Below, one piece after another: positions 44,536 to 54,414 of a stretch of 64,000 bases of DNA. The notes below the pieces were generated by a model. The model did no database searches. It was not told the DNA's origin and saw nothing but the letters and a program-made list of their open reading frames with translations. Every line of letters starts with the position of its first letter. The first letter of the stretch is position 1. The stretch covers positions 3,520,001 to 3,584,000 of the forward strand of contig NZ_CP009533.1 in the NCBI RefSeq assembly GCF_000761155.1. The letters are read 5' to 3'. The translations under genes and the position numbers were made by a program. This stretch comes from Pseudomonas rhizosphaerae (GTDB taxonomy: Bacteria; Pseudomonadota; Gammaproteobacteria; Pseudomonadales; Pseudomonadaceae).

Positions 44536-45543
44536 GTGATCGAGTTCCAAGATGTCCACAAGACCTACCGCGTGGCCGGTAGGGAGATCCCCGCGCTGCA
44601 TCCCACCCGGCTCATCGTGCCGGCAGGCCAGGTGTTCGGCCTGATCGGCCACTCCGGCGCAGGCAAAAGCACGCTGCTGCGCCTGATCAATCGCCTGGAA
44701 AACCCCAGCGGTGGCACGATCATCGTCGACGGTGAAGACGTCACCGCGTTCGACGCCGACGCCCTGCGCGGCTTCCGCCAACAGGTCGGCATGATCTTCC
44801 AGCATTTCAACCTGCTGGCCTCCAAGACCGTTGCCGACAACGTGGCGATGCCGCTGAACCTGGCCGGTCGCCTGTCGCGCAAGGAAATCGACCAGCGCGT
44901 GGCCCAACTGCTCGAGCGCGTCGGTCTGTCCGACCATGCGCGCAAGTACCCGGCGCAGCTGTCGGGCGGGCAGAAGCAGCGCGTGGGCATTGCCCGTGCG
45001 CTGTCGACCAACCCGAAGATCCTGCTCTGCGACGAGGCCACCAGCGCCCTGGATCCGCAGACCACCGCTTCGGTGCTGCAACTGCTGGCCGAGATCAACC
45101 GCGAACTGCAACTGACCATCGTGCTCATTACCCATGAAATGGACGTGATCCGCCGGGTCTGCGATCAGGTGGCGGTGATGGACGCCGGACGCATCGTCGA
45201 ACAAGGTCCTGTGGCCGACGTATTCCTGCACCCACAGCATCCGACCACGCGCCGCTTCGTCCAGGAAGACGAGCAGGTCGACGAGAACGAGCAGCGCAGC
45301 GACTTCGCCCACGTGGCGGGCCGCATCGTGCGCCTTACCTTCCAGGGAGAGCCCACCTACGCGCCGCTGTTGGGTACCGTGGCGCGCGAGACCGGCGTCG
45401 ACTACAGCATCCTGGCCGGTCGCATCGACCGCATCAAGGACACCCCCTATGGCCAGTTGACCCTGGCTATCACCGGCGGCGACATGGAAGCGGCATTCGC
45501 CCGCTTCACTGCCGCGGACGTTCACATGGAGGTGCTGCGCTGA
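44536..45543 (+). CDS. metN: Methionine ABC transporter ATPase MetN
   Basis: A 335-residue ATPase of the D/L-methionine importer. Walker [10 protein letters not shown] (38-46), signature [15 protein letters not shown], Walker [14 protein letters not shown] and His-switch LITHEMDV are all present. The last ~80 residues are the NIL domain that binds methionine and inhibits transport (trans-inhibition). The start is GTG 44536 ([11 protein letters not shown]). A TAAAAT at about 44475-44480 is the best -10 candidate. It shares a base with the metI start (TGATG). Confidence 0.93.
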   Translation: MIEFQDVHKTYRVAGREIPALHPTRLIVPAGQVFGLIGHSGAGKSTLLRLINRLENPSGGTIIVDGEDVTAFDADALRGFRQQVGMIFQHFNLLASKTVADNVAMPLNLAGRLSRKEIDQRVAQLLERVGLSDHARKYPAQLSGGQKQRVGIARALSTNPKILLCDEATSALDPQTTASVLQLLAEINRELQLTIVLITHEMDVIRRVCDQVAVMDAGRIVEQGPVADVFLHPQHPTTRRFVQEDEQVDENEQRSDFAHVAGRIVRLTFQGEPTYAPLLGTVARETGVDYSILAGRIDRIKDTPYGQLTLAITGGDMEAAFARFTAADVHMEVLR

Positions 45544-46214
45544 TGGACCTGATCAACTTCTTCGCCAGCGTCGACTGGAGCGAAATCTGGCAGGCAACCC
45601 TCGATACGCTGGTGATGCTCGGCACTTCGCTGCTGTTCACCATCCTCCTGGGCCTGCCACTGGGCGTCGTGCTGTTCCTCACCAGCCCGCGGCAGATGTT
45701 TGAGAAACCCCGGCTGTATGCGGTGCTGTCATTCGTCGTCAACGTGGTGCGCTCGCTGCCGTTCATCATCCTGATCATCCTGCTCATTCCCACCACGGTA
45801 GTACTGGTGGGCACTTCGCTGGGGGTGGCCGGGGCGATTCCGCCGCTGGTCATCGGTACCGTGCCGTTCTTCGCACGCCTGGTGGAAACCGCACTGCGTG
45901 AGGTCGATCGCGGCATCATCGAAGCGACCCAGGCCATGGGCGCCTCGACGCGGCAGATCATCACCCGGGCGCTGGTGCCCGAGGCCATGCCGGGCATCAT
46001 CGCCGCCGTCACCGTGACGACCATCACGCTGGTGTCGTATACCGCCATGGCCGGCGTGGTGGGGGCTGGAGGGCTGGGTGACCTGGCGATTCGCTACGGC
46101 TACCAACGCTTCCAGGACAACGTGATGTACGTCACGGTGATCATCCTGATTCTGATGGTCCAACTGCTGCAGATGCTGGGCGACCGCCTGGTCGTGCACT
46201 TTTCGCGCAAATAA
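45543..46214 (+). CDS. metI: Methionine ABC transporter permease MetI
   Basis: A 223-residue permease with five to six membrane helices. The EAA coupling loop reads EATQAMGASTRQIITRALVPE. MetI pairs with MetN as a homodimeric channel. ATG 45543 overlaps the metN stop; metQ follows after 38 bp. Together they form the metNIQ operon. Confidence 0.93.
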   Translation: MDLINFFASVDWSEIWQATLDTLVMLGTSLLFTILLGLPLGVVLFLTSPRQMFEKPRLYAVLSFVVNVVRSLPFIILIILLIPTTVVLVGTSLGVAGAIPPLVIGTVPFFARLVETALREVDRGIIEATQAMGASTRQIITRALVPEAMPGIIAAVTVTTITLVSYTAMAGVVGAGGLGDLAIRYGYQRFQDNVMYVTVIILILMVQLLQMLGDRLVVHFSRK

Positions 46215-46252
46215 TTGATGGTCTGGCCCACGGGCCGAAAAGGAAATCGAAA

Positions 46253-47026
46253 ATGAAAAAACTACTGGCCGCCATGGCCGCCGTCGCTGCACTGTCCGCC
46301 CAGGCCAACGAAAGCCTGAACGTGGCGGCCACTGCCGTACCGCACGCCGAGATTCTCGAATTCGTGAAGCCGCAGTTGGCCGAGCAGGGCGTGGACCTCA
46401 ACGTCAAGATCTTCACCGACTACATCCAGCCCAACGCTCAAGTGGCGCAGAAGGCCATGGATGCGAATTTCTTCCAGCATCAGCCTTACTTGGATGAGTT
46501 CAACAAGGGCCGCGGCACCGACCTGGTCGCGGTCACTGGCGTTCACCTGGAGCCACTGGGTGCCTACTCGAGCAAGATCAAGTCGCTTGACGAGCTTGGC
46601 AACGGCGCCAACGTAGTGGTGCCCAACGACGCCACCAACGGCGGTCGTGCCCTGTTGCTGCTGCAGAAATACGGCCTGATTCGCCTCAAGGACCAGAGCA
46701 ACATCCTGGCCACCACCAAGGACATCGTCGAGAACCCCAAGGGCTTGAAGATCCGTGAGTTGGAAGCGGCGACCATCCCGCGCGTACTGACCCAGGTCGA
46801 CCTGGCGCTGATCAACACCAACTACGCGCTGGAAGCCAAGCTGGATCCGTCCAAGGATGCGCTGTTCATCGAAGGCAACGACTCGCCCTATGTGAACATT
46901 CTGGTAGCCCGCCCGGACAACAAGGACTCACCGGCCATGCAGAAACTGGCCGCCGCGCTGCACAGCCCCGAGCTCAAGCAATTCATCACCGAGAAATACA
47001 AGGGCGCGGTGCTGCCGGCTTTCTAA
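46253..47026 (+). CDS. metQ: Methionine-binding protein MetQ (NlpA family)
   Basis: A 257-residue NlpA-family substrate-binding protein. Hallmarks are VAATAVPHAEILEFVKPQL, FFQHQPYLDEFN and VPNDATNGGRALLLLQKYGL. The signal peptide (MKKLLAAMAAVAALSAQA) lacks a lipobox cysteine, so unlike E. coli MetQ this one appears to be a soluble periplasmic protein. AAGGA precedes ATG 46253. A GTCGAG/CTCGAC hairpin (47038-47055) lies just after the gene but has no T-run. Confidence 0.92.
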   Translation: MKKLLAAMAAVAALSAQANESLNVAATAVPHAEILEFVKPQLAEQGVDLNVKIFTDYIQPNAQVAQKAMDANFFQHQPYLDEFNKGRGTDLVAVTGVHLEPLGAYSSKIKSLDELGNGANVVVPNDATNGGRALLLLQKYGLIRLKDQSNILATTKDIVENPKGLKIRELEAATIPRVLTQVDLALINTNYALEAKLDPSKDALFIEGNDSPYVNILVARPDNKDSPAMQKLAAALHSPELKQFITEKYKGAVLPAF

Positions 47027-47064
47027 GCCAGTGACACGTCGAGTGTAAGCTCGACCCTCATCTG

Positions 47065-47697
47065 TTAATCGCCCGCGACCAGCCCTGGAAGCTGGGCGAT
47101 CATCTTCGCATTGTCGATCGGCCCGCGAATGAACCCCCTTTGTCGCCCATCCGGACCGATCAATGCCAGGTTGGCACTGTGCTCCACCAAGTAATTAGGC
47201 TTGCGCGTGTCGGCGGGGATGAACGGAATGCTGATGGCGCTGGCCAGCGTCTGCAGGGTTTCAACCGGTGCGACCCACCCTTCGAAGCCTGCCTTGAAAT
47301 AACCCAGGTACTGCTTGAGCCGCTCGGGCGTGTCGCGGTGCGGGTCGACACTGATCAGCACCACCTGCAGGCGCTCGCGCGTGACGTTGGGCAGCTGTTG
47401 CTGCACGTCGCGCAGGTTGGCCAGGGTGGTCGGGCAGATGTCCGGGCAGAACGTGTAGCCGAAGAACAGCAGCGACCATTTGCCTTGCAATTGATCCATG
47501 TGGACCACTGCCCCGTTCTGGTCGGTCATCTGCAGCGCAGGCATCGCCCGGCTTTGAGCCAACAGAATGATGCCCGCATCGACCAGCCCGGCGCGGTCGG
47601 GCTGCTTTTGTCCATCGAGCAGACGGTGCACGCTCAATCCGATCAGCAAGGCAAGGGCGCCGGCAACGGTGAAGACGATTTTCTGCGCTTTGGTCAT
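47065..47697 (-). CDS. SCO1/SenC family copper chaperone
   Basis: A 210-residue membrane-anchored thioredoxin-fold protein that helps assemble the CuA site of cytochrome oxidase. One N-terminal helix (about 8-22) anchors it; the copper ligands are CPDIC (Cys84, Cys88) in FGYTFCPDICP, and His173 (YLVEHSANLAL). The frame is open 71 codons further upstream, but the anchor helix and family length point to ATG 47697. It is divergent from the following gene and its tail faces metQ. Confidence 0.9.
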   Translation of the reverse strand: MTKAQKIVFTVAGALALLIGLSVHRLLDGQKQPDRAGLVDAGIILLAQSRAMPALQMTDQNGAVVHMDQLQGKWSLLFFGYTFCPDICPTTLANLRDVQQQLPNVTRERLQVVLISVDPHRDTPERLKQYLGYFKAGFEGWVAPVETLQTLASAISIPFIPADTRKPNYLVEHSANLALIGPDGRQRGFIRGPIDNAKMIAQLPGLVAGD

Positions 47698-47869
47698 GGG
47701 TCTAGGTCGATGCACGTAGGAAGGGGCGACGTTATCAGGCGAGTCGCCAGGACGGTAGTGATTCGCAGCGTTATGAAATGTGCCCTGACTATGACAAATG
47801 CGTCTTAGCCTTCCCGATGGGCCAGCTATCGTTCCCATTTCACCTGCGTTACACCCGCCTGGAGCGTTC

Positions 47870-48541
47870 ATGAACACCGCCGCATTGCGCGAGCAGATCC
47901 AACGTGCCACCGACCACGAGGCTGTTACCGGCCACCTGCATCAACGACTGGAAAAACAGTTGCCCCAGCTGCACCCGGCCATCGACCTGGCCGACGGCGG
48001 CGGCGCCGCTTTGTGGCGCTTCGTCAGCGCCTACATCGATGAAGTCCCGCAGTTGCTGGATGCCGCCAGCGAAGTCGCAGGCAAGGCCGGGATCGAGTCG
48101 CAGATCAAGCCGGTGCTGAAGATCGCCGAAGACTACTTTCTGCGTCCGCCCGGGATTCTGGCCAGCCAGCAAGGCTTGGATGGCCTGCTCGACGAAGCCT
48201 ACCTGGCGCATCGCCTGGTCGAAGAGGTCAACGACCTGTACATCCGCCACTTGGGCCAGCCGCTGATACCGCTGGACATGACCGTGGCCAACCTGATCGC
48301 CCACCAGTTGATCGGCGAAACCTTCGCCAACCAGCTGGATGAAGTGGTGCACCATTCGGTGGATCAGATGCTCTGCGACGAAAGCTTCGAGTTGCCCTCG
48401 GTGCAGGCCTATCGCGACAGACTGATCAGCCCCGAGACCGGGGAGGCGTGGAAACAGTGGCCGTGCATGTCACGACGCCTGGGCATTGGCCTGGACTTGA
48501 GCGCAGCCTCGGAGGCTGCCACAGGGCCTGGCGAGCACTAG
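47870..48541 (+). CDS. Conserved protein of unknown function
   Basis: A 223-residue cytoplasmic protein without signal peptide or membrane segments, mainly helical and acidic (AAALWRFVSAYIDEVPQLLD; DEAYLAHRLVEEVNDLYIRH). TGGAG precedes ATG 47870 (MNTAALREQI); the frame opens 24 codons earlier. I do not recognise a domain. It appears to be conserved in Pseudomonas at this place (from memory). It is convergent with the SulP transporter. Confidence 0.7.
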   Translation: MNTAALREQIQRATDHEAVTGHLHQRLEKQLPQLHPAIDLADGGGAALWRFVSAYIDEVPQLLDAASEVAGKAGIESQIKPVLKIAEDYFLRPPGILASQQGLDGLLDEAYLAHRLVEEVNDLYIRHLGQPLIPLDMTVANLIAHQLIGETFANQLDEVVHHSVDQMLCDESFELPSVQAYRDRLISPETGEAWKQWPCMSRRLGIGLDLSAASEAATGPGEH

Positions 48542-48572
48542 TCGCCAAGCCCCGCGCTTGCCGATTGCCGGG

Positions 48573-50102
48573 CTAGCTGCCGAAACCTGCGCTGGTCCGC
48601 AGCCGACCTTCGATACGCCGCTTCAGACCTCGGCTTTCGATGATCATCCGCGAGCCCTTGCTCTGGTTCGCTCGTCCCCAGTCTTCCAGCAATTCCAGGC
48701 ACGAATGGTCGATGTAATTCAGACCGGCGAGGGGCACATGCACGGTCGTGCCTTCTGGAATGCTGGCCAACGTCTTGGTCAGGGCCGGGACCTTGAGAAA
48801 GGTTGCCGAACCCACCATGCGCAGCTCTACCTCGCCCGGTGCCTGGTCGACCAGGGTGATCTTCAGACGTGCAGCCTTGAAGGCCAGCTTCAGCAGCGTC
48901 AGGGCGAAGCCCAGCAGCACACCGGTGAGCAGGTCGGTGAAGACGATCGCCAGGGCCGTGGCCGCGTAGGTGAACATCGGCATGCGACCGTAGCGACCCA
49001 ATCCCTTGAACGCCTTGAAGTCGACCAGCTTGACGCCGGTGAAGACCAGCACGCCCGCCAGGCTGGCAACCGGGATGCTCTGCAACAAGCTGGACAGCAG
49101 GACGACGAAGCCGAGCAGCCAGACACCGTGCAGGATCGCCGACAGACGGGTCTGTGCGCCGGCCTGGACGTTGGCCGAGCTGCGTACGATCACGCCGGTC
49201 ATGGGCAGGGCGCCGAGAATGCCGCAGAGCATGTTGCCAACGCCCTGGGCCGATAACTCGCGGTCGAAATCCGAACGCTGGCCGTTGTGCATGCGGTCGA
49301 CTGCAGCCGCCGAGAGCAGGGTTTCGGCACTGGCGATGAAGGCCACGGCAATGGCGGCGATCAACAGGGTCGGATCGGCCAGGTTGAGCAGGTCGGCGGG
49401 GCGTAGCCAGTCGATGGCTTCGGCCAGGTTGGCCGGCACCTCGACGCGCTTGACCGGCATGGCGAAGAACAGGCTCAAGCCCGTCGCCAGGCCGACGCCC
49501 AGCAATGCGCCGGGTACGAAGCGCAGCTTTTGTGGGCGCAGCTTCTCCCAGGCGTACATGACGGCGATGGTCAGCAGGCCCAGCAGGCCGGCTTGCCAGC
49601 CCAACCCGCCGCCGATGCTGGGAATGGCCTGGCCAACGACCGCAGGGAATTCGATCAGGTTGCTCAGGCCCGAGGGCTGCGGCGCCTGGTCGAGCATGAC
49701 ATGGATCTGGGACAGCACGATCAGTACGCCGATGCCGGCCAGCATGCCGTAGACCACAGCCGGTGCCGTGACGCGGAACCAGCAGCCGAGCTTGAAACGC
49801 CCGGCCAACAGCTGCAGCAGACCGGCCAGCAGCAGGATCGGCCCAAGCATGGCCATGCCATGCTGTCTAACCAGCTCGAAGACCAGCACGGCCAACCCGG
49901 CGGCCGGGCCGCTGACCTGCAACGGCGAGCCGGCCAGAAAGCCGACCACGATACCGCCGATGATGCCGGTGATCAGGCCCTTGGAAGGCGGCATTCCCGA
50001 AGCGATGGCAATACCCATGCACAACGGCAGCGCGACCAGAAACACCACGACCGAGGCGAGCAACTCGCGCGGCAACACTGCTTTTATCTGTGCAATATTC
50101 AC
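48573..50102 (-). CDS. SulP family anion transporter (sulfate/bicarbonate) with STAS domain
   Basis: A 509-residue inner-membrane transporter. About 12-14 helices cover residues 10-400 (GSPLQVSGPAAGLAVLVFEL is the conserved substrate region), and a C-terminal STAS domain (VHVPLAGLNYIDHSCLELLE) faces the cytoplasm. The start is GTG 50102 with CAGGAG 7 nt upstream; the open frame extends 39 codons further. It lies downstream of a beta-carbonic anhydrase on the same strand, with a 185-bp gap. That context favours bicarbonate over sulfate as the substrate, but this is inference. Confidence 0.88.
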   Translation of the reverse strand: MNIAQIKAVLPRELLASVVVFLVALPLCMGIAIASGMPPSKGLITGIIGGIVVGFLAGSPLQVSGPAAGLAVLVFELVRQHGMAMLGPILLLAGLLQLLAGRFKLGCWFRVTAPAVVYGMLAGIGVLIVLSQIHVMLDQAPQPSGLSNLIEFPAVVGQAIPSIGGGLGWQAGLLGLLTIAVMYAWEKLRPQKLRFVPGALLGVGLATGLSLFFAMPVKRVEVPANLAEAIDWLRPADLLNLADPTLLIAAIAVAFIASAETLLSAAAVDRMHNGQRSDFDRELSAQGVGNMLCGILGALPMTGVIVRSSANVQAGAQTRLSAILHGVWLLGFVVLLSSLLQSIPVASLAGVLVFTGVKLVDFKAFKGLGRYGRMPMFTYAATALAIVFTDLLTGVLLGFALTLLKLAFKAARLKITLVDQAPGEVELRMVGSATFLKVPALTKTLASIPEGTTVHVPLAGLNYIDHSCLELLEDWGRANQSKGSRMIIESRGLKRRIEGRLRTSAGFGS

Positions 50103-50287
50103 GTTCAATCTCCTGCAAGCATTCCAGCGCGCCGGGCCACACTTTTCGACAGGCAACAACATGCCCGCCCCATCCCATGTAGCCCAGCCAGTGCGGCTGG
50201 GTACAAGTGGATCAGGCAAGCAGTTGATAAGGGTGCTGTCGACAGGTTATGGCCGGACGGGCCCTGTCATACGGACGACACGGCGAC

Positions 50288-50995
50288 CTAGAAACGGCCC
50301 TTGGGCGTGGCGCTAGGCGTGGTGGTCATTCTGTCGAGCGGACGGAAACAATCCTGCTCGGCGTCGTAGGCTTTGATCTCGCTGGTTTCGATGTTGTAGA
50401 TCCAACCATGGATGAACAACTGGCCGCTGGCCATGCGCGAGGCCACCGACGGGTGAGTGCGCAGGTGCTGCAGCTGGGAGATAACGTTTTCTTCGGTCAG
50501 CACTTTCATGCTTTCCGCTTCGTTGGCGCAGTTGCAGTTGTCTTCGACCACGGTACGGGCCACTTCCGAATGGCGCAGCCAGGCCTTGACCGTCGGCATC
50601 TTTTCCAGCGAAGCGGGGTTGAGTACGGCGCGCATTGCGCCGCAGTCGGAGTGGCCGCAGACGATGACGTGTTGCACGCCCAGCGCCAGGATGGCGTATT
50701 CCAGGGCGGTGGAAACGCCGCCGTTCATCTGGCCATAAGGCGGCACGACGTTGCCGACGTTGCGGGTCACGAACAGGTCGCCGGGAGAGCTTTGGGTGAT
50801 GAGTTCGGGGACGATGCGTGAGTCGGCGCAGGTGATGAACATGGCCCGCGGTGCCTGCGCGGTGGCAAGCTTTTTGAACAATTCTTGTTGCTGGGGGAAG
50901 ACGTCATGATGGAAATGCAGGAAGCCGTCGACGATCTGCTTCAGGGAGGCTTCAGCCGTATCAGCGTGGCTCGGTGTAGGATCCTTGTCGCTCAT
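50288..50995 (-). CDS. Beta-class carbonic anhydrase
   Basis: A 235-residue zinc enzyme interconverting CO2 and bicarbonate. Zinc ligands Cys56, His115 and Cys118 appear in FITCADSR and CGHSDCGA; the Asp58/Arg60 dyad completes the site. The end of the protein is a low-complexity tail (MTTTPSATPKGRF). It may be co-expressed with the SulP transporter, forming a bicarbonate supply unit. The upstream region 50996-51394 contains REP elements shared with the glucarate operon side. Confidence 0.94.
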   Translation of the reverse strand: MSDKDPTPSHADTAEASLKQIVDGFLHFHHDVFPQQQELFKKLATAQAPRAMFITCADSRIVPELITQSSPGDLFVTRNVGNVVPPYGQMNGGVSTALEYAILALGVQHVIVCGHSDCGAMRAVLNPASLEKMPTVKAWLRHSEVARTVVEDNCNCANEAESMKVLTEENVISQLQHLRTHPSVASRMASGQLFIHGWIYNIETSEIKAYDAEQDCFRPLDRMTTTPSATPKGRF

Positions 50996-51199
50996 GATTC
51001 ATCCTCTTGCTGGATTTGAGATGGTTCCCAGTTTACCGGGTAAAAATTCCCACAGCTCATGGCTGGACGAGATGATTTACATAGGATTATGACTTGTGAG
51101 TCATTTGTCACTAACGTTACCGGTGAAAACTTAACTGAACCTGAATCGAGCGCTCTATTGCGCGGGGGTGGGGGTTTGCCAAGACGATGGGCGGCGTCC

Positions 51200-51372
51200 C
51201 TGTAGCAGCGGCGCGAGTCGCGTCCGGCTTCACCGTGTTCTCTCAGATGCACTGCATAAACCACCGACGCGGCTTGCGCCGCTGCTACAGGAATCGTGAA
51301 ATTCATAACAACGGCGCAGGCCGCGTCATGGGCCACGCAATCTTTGTAGCAGCGGCGCGAGCCGCGTCATGG
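51200..51372. repeat. Cluster of REP elements, family B (four copies)
   Basis: TGTAGCAGCGGCGCGAGTCG... at about 51200-51224, the inverse (CGACGCGGCTTGCGCC... CTGCTACAG) at 51266-51290, a degenerate copy at 51311-51329 and a further direct copy at 51345-51371. They match the pair beside gltP. They fill most of the gap 50996-51394, which otherwise holds only the carbonic anhydrase promoter and no gene. Confidence 0.82.
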
Positions 51373-51394
51373 GCGATGCGGTGAAGCAGGCGGA

Positions 51395-52729
51395 TCAGCG
51401 CACCAGGCAGGGACGCTTGTTATCGAATTTCCAGTCTGAAATCAGGTATTGCATGGCAATACCGTCGTCCCGCGCGCCCAGGCCCTTGGTCTTGTACAGC
51501 TCGTGGGCCTTGGCCACTTCGTCCATGTCGATGTCCACACCCAGGCCCGGCTTGGCGGGCACTTTGACGAAACCGTCGACGATCTGCAAAGGCTCCTTGG
51601 TCAGGCGCTGTCCATCCTGCCAGATCCAATGCGTGTCGATCGCGGTGATCTCGCCCGGTGCCGCAGCGGCCACCTGGGTGAACATCGCCAGCGAAATATC
51701 GAAATGGTTGTTGGAGTGCGAGCCCCAGGTCAGCCCCCAATCGTTGCACATCTGCGCCACCCGCACCGAGCCCTGCATGGTCCAGAAATGCGGGTCGGCC
51801 AGTGGGATGTCCACCGACTGCAATTGAATCGCGTGACCCATTTCGCGCCAGTCGGTGGCGATCATGTTGGTGGCAGTAGGCAGGCCCGTGGCGCGGCGGA
51901 ACTCGGCCATGACTTCACGCCCCGAATAGCCGTTCTCGGCGCCACAAGGGTCTTCGGCATACGCCAACACATGATGCTGATCGCGGCACAGGCCGATCGC
52001 CTCCTTCAACGACCAGGCCCCGTTGGGGTCCAGGGTGATGCGCGCGTCGGGAAAACGCTCGGCCAGCGCGGTCACCGCCTCGATCTCCTCGGCGCCGCGC
52101 AGCACGCCGCCCTTGAGCTTGAAGTCGTTGAAGCCGTACTTGGCCTTGGCCGCTTCGGCCAGGCGCACCACCGCCTCTGGGGTCATCGCCTTTTCGTGAC
52201 GCAGGCGGCTCCAGTCGTCAGAGGCGTCCGGCTCGCTGCGGTAGGCAAGGTCGGTCTGGCTGCGATCACCCACGTAGAACAGGTAGCCGAGCATCTTCAC
52301 CGCATCGCGTTGCTGGCCCTCGCCCAGCAGCGCCGCCACCGGCACTTCGAGAAACTGCCCGAGCAGGTCGAGCAGGGCGGCCTCCATGGCCGTCACGGCG
52401 TGGATGGTGATGCGCAGGTCGAACGTCTGCAGACCGCGACCGGCGCTGTCGCGAGCCGCGAAGGTGGTGCGCATGCGGTTGAGGATCTGTTGGTACTGGC
52501 CAATGGGCTGGCCCACCACCAGGCTGCGGGCATCTTCCAGGGTTTCGCGAATGCGCTCGCCCCCGGGCACCTCGCCGACCCCGGTGTTGCCGGCGCTGTC
52601 CTTGAGAATCACGATGTTGCGGGTGAAGAACGGGCCATGGGCACCGCTGAGATTGAGCAGCATGCTGTCGTGCCCGGCAACCGGAATGACTTGCAGGCTG
52701 GTGACGATGGGGGCGTTGTGCGTGGTCAT
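51395..52729 (-). CDS. gudD: D-glucarate dehydratase
   Basis: A 444-residue enolase-superfamily enzyme converting D-glucarate to 5-keto-4-deoxyglucarate. Catalytic residues align with the E. coli enzyme: Lys204 and Lys206 (FKLKGG), Asp234 (TLDPNGAW), Glu259, Asn288 and His338 (WGSHSNNH). The length is as expected (446 in E. coli). It is downstream of gudP with a 75-bp gap and divergent from a FadR-type regulator further upstream. The aldolase or dehydratase of the next steps is not in the window. Confidence 0.94.
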   Translation of the reverse strand: MTTHNAPIVTSLQVIPVAGHDSMLLNLSGAHGPFFTRNIVILKDSAGNTGVGEVPGGERIRETLEDARSLVVGQPIGQYQQILNRMRTTFAARDSAGRGLQTFDLRITIHAVTAMEAALLDLLGQFLEVPVAALLGEGQQRDAVKMLGYLFYVGDRSQTDLAYRSEPDASDDWSRLRHEKAMTPEAVVRLAEAAKAKYGFNDFKLKGGVLRGAEEIEAVTALAERFPDARITLDPNGAWSLKEAIGLCRDQHHVLAYAEDPCGAENGYSGREVMAEFRRATGLPTATNMIATDWREMGHAIQLQSVDIPLADPHFWTMQGSVRVAQMCNDWGLTWGSHSNNHFDISLAMFTQVAAAAPGEITAIDTHWIWQDGQRLTKEPLQIVDGFVKVPAKPGLGVDIDMDEVAKAHELYKTKGLGARDDGIAMQYLISDWKFDNKRPCLVR

Positions 52730-52804
52730 GTGGTTTTCCTTGTCATTGAATCCACGCCAGGCGCCGCAGGGGCCTGGCGAAAACGGTACAGGGGATCGCG
52801 CTCG

Positions 52805-54148
52805 TCAGAGCGGTCGCGCCTGCACGGGTTCGGCAATGCCGCTGGCGGGTTTGCCAGGCTTGGGCTGCGTACGGGCGAAGAACACCACGATCGCGGCGAG
52901 CACCGAGGTGCCGGCCAGGCCGTACAGTCCGCCCTGGATCGAGCCAGTGCTCTGCTCCAGGAAACCGAAGGTGGCCGGCGCAACGAAGCCACCGAGGTTG
53001 CCCACCGAGTTCACCAGTGCGATTACCGCCGCCGCAATGCGGGCATCCAGGTAAGCCTGGGGAATGGGCCAGAACAGCGAGGACGCCGACTTGAAGCCGA
53101 TCGCGGCGAAACACACGGCCACGAAGGCGAACACCGGTCCGCCCGTGGTGGACAGGAACATACCGGCGGCGGCGATCAGCAAGGCCGTGGCGACCCACGC
53201 CTGCTGGAACTTGAACTTGCCCGACAGCGCCGCGAATGCATACATGGCAATGATCGAGATCAGCCAAGGGATTGAATTCAGGAAACCCACCTGCAGGTCG
53301 TCCAGGCCGCCCATTTTCTTGATGATGCTGGGCAGCCAGAAGGTCGCGGCGTAGATGGTCAGCTGGATGCAGAAGTAGATCAGGCAGAACAACAGGATCT
53401 GGCGATCCTTGAGCAGCGTGCCCAGGGTCGGCTTGACGGTGTGCATGGCGTCGCGTTCGCGCTGTTCGCGGTCGATCTCGCCCACCAGTGCGTCTTTCTC
53501 TTCCAGGGTCAGCCACTTGGCATCGTGAACCTTGGAGTCCAGCCAGAACCAGACGAAGAAGCACAGCAGCACCGAAGCCATACCTTCGATCAGGAACATC
53601 CACTGCCAGCCGTGCATGCCCAAGCCTTCGATCTGCAACAGCGCACCGGCCAGGGGCCCGGAAATCAGGGAGGCCAGGGCCGAGCCACTGAGGAAGATGG
53701 CAATCGCCTTGCCGCGCTCGACGCCAGGCAACCAGCGCGTGAAGTAGTAGATCACGCCCGGGAAGAAACCGGCTTCGGCGATCCCCAGCAGGAAGCGCAG
53801 GATGTAGAAGTGGGTTTCGTTCTGGATGAACGCCATCATCGTGGCGACGATGCCCCAAGTGAACATGATCCGCGTCAGCCAGATACGTGCGCCGACTTTC
53901 TGCAACAGCATGTTGGACGGCACTTCGAACAGCGCATAGCCGATGAAGAACAAGCCGGCACCGAAGCCATAGGCAGCCGCACCGATACCCAGGTCATGCT
54001 CCAGGTGCGTGCGCACGAAGCCGATGTTGACCCGGTCAATGTAGTTGACGATGAACATGATGACGAACAGCGGGAGTACGTGACGCTTTACTTTCGAGAT
54101 GGCGCGGGCCAGGACGGCATCGCCGGTTGCAACGTTTGAATTGCTCAC
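52805..54148 (-). CDS. gudP: MFS glucarate/galactarate transporter
   Basis: A 447-residue major-facilitator permease (anion:cation symporter subfamily) with 12 helices. NYIDRVNIGFVRTHLEHDLG near the N-terminus and the AEAGFFPGVIYYFTRWLPGVER loop are hallmarks of hexuronate/glucarate transporters. It is co-directional with gudD, so substrate D-glucarate is the natural inference. Two candidate operators lie upstream, between this gene and the divergent regulator. Confidence 0.88.
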   Translation of the reverse strand: MSNSNVATGDAVLARAISKVKRHVLPLFVIMFIVNYIDRVNIGFVRTHLEHDLGIGAAAYGFGAGLFFIGYALFEVPSNMLLQKVGARIWLTRIMFTWGIVATMMAFIQNETHFYILRFLLGIAEAGFFPGVIYYFTRWLPGVERGKAIAIFLSGSALASLISGPLAGALLQIEGLGMHGWQWMFLIEGMASVLLCFFVWFWLDSKVHDAKWLTLEEKDALVGEIDREQRERDAMHTVKPTLGTLLKDRQILLFCLIYFCIQLTIYAATFWLPSIIKKMGGLDDLQVGFLNSIPWLISIIAMYAFAALSGKFKFQQAWVATALLIAAAGMFLSTTGGPVFAFVAVCFAAIGFKSASSLFWPIPQAYLDARIAAAVIALVNSVGNLGGFVAPATFGFLEQSTGSIQGGLYGLAGTSVLAAIVVFFARTQPKPGKPASGIAEPVQARPL

Positions 54149-54222
54149 AATTCAAATCTCCCACTGATTGTTTTTATGCGGGTAGTTTGTGTATCGATCG
54201 GCAGCTGACTGCTCGGCCGGAA

Positions 54223-54235
54223 GACATCATACAAC
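54223..54235. promoter_or_regulatory. Candidate FadR-type operator, site 1
   Basis: GTTGTATGATGTC on the minus strand matches site 2 at 54288 in 9 of 13 positions (shared TGTATGA core). It lies between gudP and the regulator gene, a place where an FCD-family repressor would act on both. Confidence 0.4.
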
Positions 54236-54287
54236 TCGGCCGTGCTGAAACTCAACGCTTGTGATGCTTTTGCATGCACCATCCGTC

Positions 54288-54300
54288 GTTGTCATACATC
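54288..54300. promoter_or_regulatory. Candidate FadR-type operator, site 2
   Basis: GATGTATGACAAC on the minus strand, sharing the TGTATGA core with site 1 and 65 bp from it. Palindromic character is GTTGTNNGACAAC-like, as for many FadR-subfamily sites. Confidence 0.4.
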
Positions 54301-54414
54301 TCCAGTGATGCAGGCCGTGTTGTTGCGTCAGCGCATCGCAATGGGCGCGTGCCCATCGCAGCGCCTGGAGGGTGCACGCAAGGTATGATCGGATTTTTCG
54401 TCAGGGGCTCATCG

